DNA from: CAMLQK01 sp035478775
GTDB lineage: Bacteria > Patescibacteriota > Saccharimonadia > Saccharimonadales > UBA4665
NCBI GenBank assembly: GCA_035478775.1
Contig: DATIJG010000020.1
Location: forward strand, 1 to 36,202
Direction of reading: 5' to 3'
DNA length: 36,202 bases
Shown: one piece after another, positions 31,112 to 36,202 of the stretch
Numbering within the stretch: the stretch's first letter is position 1
How the letters are laid out: each line of letters starts with the position of its first letter
Program-made: the position numbers and the translations under genes
Notes under the pieces: generated by a model
Seen by the model: the letters and a program-made list of their open reading frames with translations, nothing else
The model's database searches: none
What the model was told of the DNA's origin: nothing

Positions 31112-31750
31112 ATGGCATCGAATCGTCACCTTGGTCGCATTATTGCCCTGCAAACACTGTACGAGCAAGATTTTCGCCGCAGTTCGCACGACACTGACTT
31201 CGATTTACAAGCGGTGCTTGAGCGCAATATTGCCCGCTATGAGGCAACTGTCGATGACACCGACTTTATTAAGCAATTAGTAGAAGGCGTCGCGGGCAGC
31301 GAAAAAGAACTCGACGCAATCTTGCAACCACTTGCGCCGGAGTGGCCGATTGGTGAAATTGCGCGTATGGACCGTGTCATCTTGCGTATTGGTGCATACG
31401 AGCTTACGAGCGACCATGGCGTACCGCCTAAAGTTGTTATTAACGAGGCCGTTGAACTCGCTAAAGCGTTCGGAAGCGAGAACTCATCGAAGTTCATCAA
31501 CGGCGTGCTTGGCACACTACTCCGCAAACAAAACGGTGAAACGGTGATGCCAGTTACGATTGGCTCGGACGACTCACAGAGCGCCATCGATGACACGACC
31601 GCGTCAATTACCGATGTTAATGATGCCGCAGTCGCCGATGCGGACAATAACGACGTGGACGAGGCAGACGACACCGCAATAAGTGGCGCGTCAAATGGCA
31701 CCGACGCCGATCCCCAACAGCCTTCCGAAGAAAGCAAGGACACCCTATGA
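31112..31750 (+). CDS. nusB: Transcription antitermination factor NusB with acidic tail
   Basis: NusB binds BoxA RNA with S10 to prevent premature termination in rRNA operons. The all-helical core (residues 1-about 144) is recognisable: NRHLGRIIALQTLYEQDF, PIGEIARMDRVILRIGAYEL, PPKVVINEAVELAKAFGSENSSKFINGVLGTL. The usual length is about 140; here there is an added tail (about 145-212) dominated by Asp, Glu, Ser, Thr and Ala with almost no hydrophobics, likely disordered. GGGAGG lies about 10 nt before the ATG and a TATACT further upstream. The stop overlaps the Nudix gene start (ATGA, 31747-31750), so translation is coupled. Confidence 0.92.
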   Translation: MASNRHLGRIIALQTLYEQDFRRSSHDTDFDLQAVLERNIARYEATVDDTDFIKQLVEGVAGSEKELDAILQPLAPEWPIGEIARMDRVILRIGAYELTSDHGVPPKVVINEAVELAKAFGSENSSKFINGVLGTLLRKQNGETVMPVTIGSDDSQSAIDDTTASITDVNDAAVADADNNDVDEADDTAISGASNGTDADPQQPSEESKDTL

Positions 31751-32244
31751 AGAGGCCAAAGCCGCTTCAAGGAATAAAGCGGTTCGTAGGCAACCGCCGC
31801 CCGTCCATCGAGGAAGTGGTCCGCGAGACAACTTCTGGCGGTATTATTTTTCGTCGCAACTTGAAAAAGCAACTCGAAATTTTGCTTATCCAGGACGCCA
31901 AAAACCGTTGGACTATTCCTAAAGGACATGTTGAAGAAGGTGAAGAACCAAAAGACACTGCCAAGCGTGAAATCCAGGAAGAAACCGGTTTGCAAGAAAT
32001 GAAAGTCATGAATTGGCTTGGCAAGGTAAACTTTAGGTATCGCCGCGGGCACACATTGGTGCTAATGACAATGCATATTTACTTGGTGCAGGGGTTGGGC
32101 GACACCGATAAGCTAAAGGGCGAAGACTGGCTGAGCGACATCAAATGGCTGCCCGCGCAAGAGGCGATGGACAAAATTGCCTACGATGACATCGGCAAAC
32201 TCATCCTGCTTGGTATGAGAAAGATTCGTGAAGCAAAACTATAA
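31747..32244 (+). CDS. Nudix hydrolase, 165 aa
   Basis: Hydrolyses a nucleoside diphosphate linked to another moiety. The full Nudix box GX5EX7REUXEEXGU is present at about residues 59-81: GHVEEGE, seven residues, REIQEETGL, with all catalytic glutamates. The fold starts with TSGGIIFRR and includes ILLIQDAKNRWTIPKG. The basic N-terminus (KRPKPLQGIKRFVGNRR) is a short extension. The substrate cannot be told from sequence; diadenosine polyphosphates, oxidised nucleotides or RNA 5' ends are options. Its place between nusB and rnc, with an ATGA overlap, hints at RNA metabolism. Confidence 0.9.
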   Translation: MKRPKPLQGIKRFVGNRRPSIEEVVRETTSGGIIFRRNLKKQLEILLIQDAKNRWTIPKGHVEEGEEPKDTAKREIQEETGLQEMKVMNWLGKVNFRYRRGHTLVLMTMHIYLVQGLGDTDKLKGEDWLSDIKWLPAQEAMDKIAYDDIGKLILLGMRKIREAKL

Positions 32245-32255
32245 AAGAGGAACAT

Positions 32256-32972
32256 ATGCAAGATCCTAGCGCATACCAAGCGTTTGCTAAAGAAAAACTC
32301 GGAATCACCTACGACAAACCTGAGTTGCTCGTGACCGCTTTTACGCACCGCTCGTACGTTAACGAACACAAAAAAACCGTGAAAGAGCACAACGAACGTT
32401 TAGAATTTTTGGGTGATGCCGTACTGGAGCTAGTAGTAACCGAATATTTGTACAATCATTTTAGCGACCCTGAGGGAATTTTGACCAACTGGCGCAGCGC
32501 GTTGGTACGTACTGAAAGCATCGGTGCAGCTGCCGCTCGTTTTGGTTTCGAGCCGATGTTGCGTTTGAGCCGTGGCGAAAAGCACGGCACTGCTCGCGCC
32601 CGTGTGCAAATTTTGGCTAACAGTTTCGAAGCAGTAGTGGGTTCAATCTACATTGATAAGGGCTATGAAGCCGCTAAAGCGTTTATCACAAAAAGTATTT
32701 TGGCCACTTTTAAAGAAATTCTCGAGAGTGGATCGTGGATGGACCCTAAGTCACATTTACAAGAAGTTGCCCAAAGCCAAGAGGGCGCCACGCCGCTCTA
32801 CAAAGTCTTAGAAGAGACTGGCCCTGACCATGATAAGATGTTTGTTATTGGCGTATTTGTTAGCGGCCAACTGAAAGGCAAGGGTTCTGGCCCAAGCAAG
32901 CAGGCCGGCCAACAAAAGGCCGCTGAAGCCGCTCTGCATAGCTACGAAAAGAAGCAGCCCGCTTCGTCGTAA
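32256..32972 (+). CDS. rnc: Ribonuclease III
   Basis: Cuts double-stranded RNA, matures rRNA precursors. 238 residues: the catalytic domain contains NERLEFLGDAVLELVV (about 47-62; signature with the metal-binding Glu and Asp), THRSYVNE, and ILANSFEAVVGSIYIDKG with the second Glu (commonly ILADxFEA; here Asn replaces the Asp). The C-terminal dsRNA-binding domain (about 163-233) has DPKSHLQEVAQ, TPLYKVLEETGPDH and GSGPSKQAGQQKAAEAAL. Length is normal. AGAGGAA lies just before the ATG. It follows the Nudix gene by 11 nt and is probably the last gene of that operon. Confidence 0.95.
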   Translation: MQDPSAYQAFAKEKLGITYDKPELLVTAFTHRSYVNEHKKTVKEHNERLEFLGDAVLELVVTEYLYNHFSDPEGILTNWRSALVRTESIGAAAARFGFEPMLRLSRGEKHGTARARVQILANSFEAVVGSIYIDKGYEAAKAFITKSILATFKEILESGSWMDPKSHLQEVAQSQEGATPLYKVLEETGPDHDKMFVIGVFVSGQLKGKGSGPSKQAGQQKAAEAALHSYEKKQPASS

Positions 32973-33014
32973 CGGTGTGTTCGGCGACTCATCCTTATTT
33001 ATGCTGGAAACGTC

Positions 33015-33063
33015 TTGACATCAGAGGCGGTTATCTGTAAAATAAGGCAAGATCACGTATAAT
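33015..33063 (+). promoter_or_regulatory. Tandem promoters of rpsP
   Basis: P1: TTGACA (33015-33020), 17-nt spacer, TAAAAT (33038-33043). P2: TATAAT (33058-33063). Both lie in the rnc-rpsP gap and would give leaders of roughly 48 and 28 nt before ATG 33098. Confidence 0.6.
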
Positions 33064-33097
33064 CTATAATGAGAAACGAAAGAGAGTTTTATAAGAT

Positions 33098-33463
33098 ATG
33101 TTAGCTATTCGCATGCAACGCACTGGTCGCAAAGGTCACGCTATGTTCCGTTTGGTTGTCCAGGAATCACGGCGTACTCCTACCAGCGGCAAAGTTGTTG
33201 TTACTCTGGGTAGCTACGACCCGCACGCAAAAGTTGCCGCTATCGACAAAGAAAAAGCAGCTTTTTACTTGAGTAATGGTGCGCAGCCATCAGACCGCGC
33301 TGCTCGTTTACTCCAATCTGAAGGCGTAAAATTGCCGTCTTGGGTTACGATTTCTGAAAGCAAAAAGCGTGTCATCCGCAACGCAGATAAATTGCGCAAA
33401 AATCAACCAAAAACAGAGGTAGAAGCGACAGCTGAAGCCGCTGAAACTCCTGCTGAAGCGTAA
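33098..33463 (+). CDS. rpsP: Ribosomal protein bS16 with acidic C-terminal tail
   Basis: Small-subunit assembly protein. 121 residues: the core (1-about 85) is typical, MLAIRMQRTGRKGHAMFRLVV, RRTPTSGKVVVTLGSYDPH, and KEKAAFYLSNGAQPSDRAARLL. After the core, a linker and a Glu/Ala-rich tail (about 105-121) extend it beyond the usual 80-90 residues. A GAGAG element lies about 10 nt before the ATG. Two promoters lie upstream, and khpA follows after an extended -10, the usual rpsP-khpA-trmD gene neighbourhood with an IMPase gene inserted. Confidence 0.95.
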   Translation: MLAIRMQRTGRKGHAMFRLVVQESRRTPTSGKVVVTLGSYDPHAKVAAIDKEKAAFYLSNGAQPSDRAARLLQSEGVKLPSWVTISESKKRVIRNADKLRKNQPKTEVEATAEAAETPAEA

Positions 33464-33526
33464 GCTTTTGCACACATAAATCCAAACAAACTCGAAAAAA
33501 GCCTTTCGGGTCGTTTACCTGATTGC

Positions 33527-33532
33527 TATAAT
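33527..33532 (+). promoter_or_regulatory. khpA extended -10 box
   Basis: TGCTATAAT (TATAAT at 33527-33532), about 27 nt before a clear GGAGGAG Shine-Dalgarno region and the ATG at 33567. Confidence 0.5.
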
Positions 33533-33566
33533 ATATAACTACCAGATAAACGGAGGAGTCCACTTG

Positions 33567-33983
33567 ATGAGTAGCATCGACCAGCAGTTTGTAGAATTCA
33601 TCGTCAAATCCTTGGTGAGTAACCCAGATAAGGTGTATGTCGAGAGGCGTATCGACGAAAAAGGTGTGCTATTAGAGCTGACCGTTGACCCGGAAGATCT
33701 TGGCAGGGTTATTGGTAAGCGAGGCGCTACCGCACAAAGCCTGCGCACCTTGCTGCGTGCTTTGGGCACCAAAAACGATGCCCGCTATAACCTAAAGATT
33801 GTCGATAACGGTGCACCAGCAACAAGCAGCGCATCTAGTAGCCCATCGGATGACGTGTCAGATGCGACACTCGATGACGATGAATATGAAACCCACACCA
33901 GCGCTGAAAGTGAAGATACCCACAGCAGCGTTGTAAGTAAAACTCGAAAAGAACTTGAAGAACTTGACGATCTCGATGTATAG
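33567..33983 (+). CDS. khpA: KH-domain RNA-binding protein KhpA with acidic tail
   Basis: KhpA proteins are small single-KH RNA chaperones, often paired with KhpB/Jag. The KH core is residues 1-about 80: FVEFIVKSLVSNPDKVYVERR, LTVDPEDLGRVIGKRGATAQSLRTLLRAL, with the GxxG loop as GKRG. A 58-residue tail follows, rich in Ser, Asp, Glu and Thr, probably disordered, ending in a short acidic helix (RKELEELDDLDV). Usual length is about 75-80 residues, so the tail is an addition. Start at ATG 33567: GGAGGAG (33552-33558) lies 8 nt upstream; the frame-opening TTG at 33564 is not needed. Confidence 0.9.
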   Translation: MSSIDQQFVEFIVKSLVSNPDKVYVERRIDEKGVLLELTVDPEDLGRVIGKRGATAQSLRTLLRALGTKNDARYNLKIVDNGAPATSSASSSPSDDVSDATLDDDEYETHTSAESEDTHSSVVSKTRKELEELDDLDV

Positions 33984-34030
33984 TTAAGGAAGTCGAAGAA
34001 AAACGACGATCTTTCAAACAAAAATCAGGT

Positions 34031-34077
34031 AAGCTCATGCGAGCCACTTTGCCTATAAAAAGGCGATCTGGGAGCTT
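34031..34077 (+). other. Structured khpA 3' region
   Basis: AAGCTC (34031-34036) pairs with GAGCTT (34072-34077), enclosing an inner hairpin GCCT (34051-34054)/AGGC (34061-34064). It lies between the khpA stop and the terminator; a 3' UTR fold or a small 3'-derived RNA is possible. Confidence 0.35.
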
Positions 34078-34085
34078 TATGTGCC

Positions 34086-34115
34086 AAAAAGAACCTCTGA
34101 AAAGGGGTTCTTTTT
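34086..34115 (+). terminator. Terminator after khpA
   Basis: Perfect 10-bp stem AAAAAGAACC (34086-34095)/GGTTCTTTTT (34106-34115) with a 10-nt loop and a T-tract. Confidence 0.85.
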
Positions 34116-34142
34116 GTGTTTCAAGGCGGCCGGCTGTATAAT
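34114..34142 (+). promoter_or_regulatory. Promoter of the IMPase-trmD pair (leaderless)
   Basis: TTGTGT (34114-34119), 17-nt spacer, TATAAT (34137-34142), then 7 nt to ATG 34150. The -35 box overlaps the end of the preceding terminator's T-tract. Confidence 0.55.
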
Positions 34143-34149
34143 TTAACAG

Positions 34150-34959
34150 ATGAGTGATACCGAAACTTTGCTAAGTTTTGCCATTGAAATGGCAGAAGAA
34201 GCTGGTAAAATTATGCGCCATTATTTTACACTTTCTGATAAGGGCGTAGAAATTAAGGCCGACCATTCGCCAGTGAGCATTGCCGATAAAAAGATCAACC
34301 GATTGCTAATTGAGCGTGTGCAGCAGGTTTTTCCGGCGCATGGCGTGCAAGGCGAGGAAGAATCTTATAACCAGTCAAACAATGAGCTGTGGGTATGCGA
34401 CCCTATTGATGGCACGGTGGGCTTTATTTGGGGAGTGCCAACCGCGATGTTCTCATTGGCCTACGTGGTCAACGGCCAGCCACATGTGGCGGTCATATAC
34501 GAGCCACAACTTAATAAAATGTATACTGCTATCAAGGGTAATGGCACTTTTTTAAATGGCGAAAGGTTGTGCGTGTCACAACATACTTCGCTTTACAAGG
34601 CGAACGTTGGCATGACGTCGTCAGTGGGGCGGCTTCTTGAGCGTGAGGCGTTTTGTAAGGCGCTTTTGGCGGCCGGGACCCGCCTCAGCACTCTGCCGGG
34701 CAATGTGCTTAATGGGTCACTGGTGGCGCGCGGCCGTTTGGATGGCTATATTTTTCCGGGCCGTGGTGCGCATGATATTGCTGCTGAAAAATTGATTATT
34801 GAGGAAGCGGGCGGCAAAGTCACAAGTCTTGATGGAGTTGAGCAGCGTTACGACGATGAAATTCGTGGTGCCGTTATATCGAACGGCCATATTCATCAGG
34901 CTCTTGTGGAGCATTTGCAACAATTTGGGGTAGAAAATTATTTGGGGTATTCAAAATGA
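34150..34959 (+). CDS. Inositol-monophosphatase-family phosphatase, 269 aa
   Basis: Mg2+-dependent, Li+-sensitive phosphatase family acting on inositol phosphate, fructose bisphosphate or 3'(2'),5'-bisphosphates. Metal sites: GEE (68-70), DPIDGT (84-89) and GAHDIAAEKLIIEEAGG (about 210-226; the usual WD is HD here). The second motif continues VGFIWG where IMPases have TNFxxG, so specificity is uncertain; 3'(2'),5'-bisphosphate nucleotidase (CysQ-like) is an alternative. Its start is set by a -10 box 7 nt upstream. The stop overlaps trmD by 4 nt (ATGA), so the two are translated together. Confidence 0.85.
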   Translation: MSDTETLLSFAIEMAEEAGKIMRHYFTLSDKGVEIKADHSPVSIADKKINRLLIERVQQVFPAHGVQGEEESYNQSNNELWVCDPIDGTVGFIWGVPTAMFSLAYVVNGQPHVAVIYEPQLNKMYTAIKGNGTFLNGERLCVSQHTSLYKANVGMTSSVGRLLEREAFCKALLAAGTRLSTLPGNVLNGSLVARGRLDGYIFPGRGAHDIAAEKLIIEEAGGKVTSLDGVEQRYDDEIRGAVISNGHIHQALVEHLQQFGVENYLGYSK

Positions 34960-35618
34960 AAATTCAAGTTATCACATTGTTTCCAGAAATGTTTGAAGGT
35001 GTGCTGAACACCAGCATGATGTGGAAAGCACAAAATGCTGGTGTAGTCGAGTTTTCATTTATAAATTTGCGTGATTATGGGCTTGGCTCGCGCAAGCAGG
35101 TGGATGACACACCTTATGGTGGTGGCGACGGAATGCTGCTAAAGCCGGAGCCTCTCACGGCGGCGATTGAATTCGCCAAAAGCCAAGACTCCGACGCGTT
35201 GGTGTGCTTGCCGACACCGCGTGGCACGCTGTATAAGCAATCTGATGCTAAAAAACTAGCGCTTCAGGCACAAAACTCAGACCAAGGGCTCATAATTATT
35301 TGCCCGCGCTACGAAGGCTACGATGAGCGCATTACAGGGATGGTTGACCGCCAATTTTGTATCGGCAATTATGTACTCACTGGTGGCGAGCTGCCGGCAA
35401 TGATTTTGATTGATAGCGTCGTGCGGTTGTTGCCTGGCGTTTTGGGTGGTGAATCTAGCGCCGAAATTGAATCGTTCCAGCAGGATGATGAAAATATTGA
35501 GTTTCCGCAGTATACGCGCCCCGAGGAATTCCGCGGTATGCGAGTGCCTAATGTATTGCTCAGCGGCCACCACGCCGAAATCGCCAAATGGCGCGTTAAA
35601 CAATCGCATAAACCTTGA
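34956..35618 (+). CDS. trmD: tRNA (guanine-37-N1)-methyltransferase TrmD
   Basis: SPOUT methyltransferase making m1G37 next to the anticodon, which prevents +1 frameshifting on tRNA-Leu, -Pro and -Arg. 220 residues: VITLFPEMFEGVLNTSMMWKA at the start, DDTPYGGGDGMLLKPEP (including the G-rich loop), PRYEGYDERI, and the trefoil-knot SAM site NYVLTGGELPAMILIDSVVRLLPGVLG. The C-terminal part (RPEEFRGMRVPNVLLSGHHAEIAKWR) carries the catalytic-domain closing signature. Start by ATGA overlap with the IMPase. Length is slightly short but complete. Confidence 0.96.
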   Translation: MKIQVITLFPEMFEGVLNTSMMWKAQNAGVVEFSFINLRDYGLGSRKQVDDTPYGGGDGMLLKPEPLTAAIEFAKSQDSDALVCLPTPRGTLYKQSDAKKLALQAQNSDQGLIIICPRYEGYDERITGMVDRQFCIGNYVLTGGELPAMILIDSVVRLLPGVLGGESSAEIESFQQDDENIEFPQYTRPEEFRGMRVPNVLLSGHHAEIAKWRVKQSHKP

Positions 35619-35735
35619 TAGTGGCTTCTCGCGTGTTTGGTAGGGCTGCTTTGTTGTTCCTGCCGAAGCTTTTTTCGTAAAAGACCACCCACAATAGGAG
35701 TTCGGGGCATGGCTGTAAACATCGCGAGCAATCGG

Positions 35736-35753
35736 TATAATCTTTGGTATACT
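35736..35753 (+). promoter_or_regulatory. Tandem -10 boxes before sodN
   Basis: TATAAT (35736-35741) and TATACT (35748-35753) in the 160-nt gap after trmD; a strong purine-rich Shine-Dalgarno (AGAGGAGGG) follows about 8 nt before ATG 35779. Confidence 0.45.
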
Positions 35754-35778
35754 AAAGCAGTAAGAGGAGGGACATCTC

Positions 35779-36162
35779 ATGAAGTTATCGTTTATCAAGC
35801 CGGTGTATGCGCATTGCGACTTGCCATGCGGCGTGTATGACCCGGCGCAAGCCCGGATTGAAGCCGAAAGCGTGCTGGCGATTATGAAAAAATATGATGG
35901 CTTGGATGAAGCTGGTAAAATGCGTGCTCTGCTTATTAAAGAAGAACGTGCCGAGCTGGTGAAACACCATTTATGGGTGCTTTGGACTGATTATTTTAAG
36001 CCTGAGCACCTCGAGAAATATCCAAATTTGCACGATTTATTCTGGCAAGCTACTAAACAGGCCGGCGAGTGCAAACACCATCTTGAGCCTAACCAAGGCG
36101 AGAAATTGCTTGAGCAGATTGATGAAATTGCCAAGATTTTTTGGGAAACAAAGAAGGCTTAG
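35779..36162 (+). CDS. sodN: Nickel superoxide dismutase precursor
   Basis: Disproportionates superoxide using a Ni centre. 127 residues. The Ni hook HCDLPCGVY begins at residue 12: after removal of an 11-residue propeptide (MKLSFIKPVYA), His1, Cys2 and Cys6 of the mature chain would bind nickel, and the mature length of 116 matches known NiSOD. The rest is the expected four-helix bundle: YDPAQARIEAESVLAIM, ERAELVKHHLWVLWTDYFKPEHLEKYP, LHDLFWQATKQAG. Maturation needs a dedicated protease (SodX in Streptomyces); none is in the window, though it could lie just to the right. Strong Shine-Dalgarno; promoter boxes upstream. Confidence 0.95.
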   Translation: MKLSFIKPVYAHCDLPCGVYDPAQARIEAESVLAIMKKYDGLDEAGKMRALLIKEERAELVKHHLWVLWTDYFKPEHLEKYPNLHDLFWQATKQAGECKHHLEPNQGEKLLEQIDEIAKIFWETKKA

Positions 36163-36202
36163 AGGTTTGCAGCTAAGGCGTGTGGTGGGCGACAGCATGT
36201 CG

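Noticed and set aside
31237..32052. 271-codon minus-strand ORF opposite nusB and the Nudix gene
   Set aside because: It is a mirror of two well-identified overlapping genes and its translation shows no protein-like pattern of its own.
1..36202. Alternative genetic code (UGA as glycine or tryptophan)
   Set aside because: Several well-recognised genes end at UGA (nusB, trmD, IMPase, rdgB) at the expected family length, so the code is standard.
1..36202. CRISPR array, insertion sequence or prophage genes
   Set aside because: No regularly spaced direct repeats, no transposase and no terminal inverted repeats were found.

Overview
The window looks like a chromosome segment of a small-genome bacterium of the Candidate Phyla Radiation (Patescibacteria), most likely Saccharibacteria. 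This rests on gene content and protein style (compact operons, several short divergent orphan proteins, Mur ligase with an added membrane domain, LemA/HtpX pair); no 16S gene is present, so the assignment is inference. UGA acts as a stop (for example after the rdgB-like, trmD, nusB and IMPase genes), so it does not use the UGA-glycine code of Gracilibacteria or Absconditabacteria. Base composition is moderate and fairly even. The 398-codon orphan at 29535 and the helicase at the left edge look somewhat more AT-rich in codon choice than their neighbours.

Layout. The left edge holds a large SF2 helicase (minus strand, open to the window edge) with a C-terminal array of HTH-like units, then a small unknown gene, an SGNH hydrolase, an MsbA-like ABC exporter and a lipoprotein. 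A tRNA-Val is followed by two divergent orphan genes (187 and 741 codons). A housekeeping block follows: lemA, htpX, a polytopic membrane protein, ligA (lacking zinc-finger cysteines), a VOC-like protein and an RdgB/HAM1 pyrophosphatase. Next come a probable structured small RNA, corA, a second SGNH hydrolase, tRNA-Ala and a glucokinase-like kinase. Two consecutive ABC-2 exporter pairs lead into a membrane-anchored unknown and a MurF-type ligase, convergent with ddl.

The right third is translation- and RNA-centred: a leucine-rich leader peptide upstream of leuS, a LeuRS with an ASCH domain inserted in its zinc region, an orphan gene, rpmF-like, nusB, a Nudix hydrolase, rnc, rpsP, khpA, an IMPase-family phosphatase, trmD and a nickel superoxide dismutase.

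How the genes work together. MurF and Ddl sit tail to tail and carry out consecutive steps of peptidoglycan precursor synthesis. LemA, HtpX, the SGNH hydrolases and the exporters form an envelope-maintenance theme. nusB, rnc, rpsP, khpA and trmD form a ribosome and RNA maturation cluster. At least five genes have a good -10 box only 6-7 nt before the start codon, which predicts leaderless mRNAs. The strongest novel signals are the leuS control region with its leader peptide, the ASCH insertion in LeuRS, and the small RNA at about 15688-15805.
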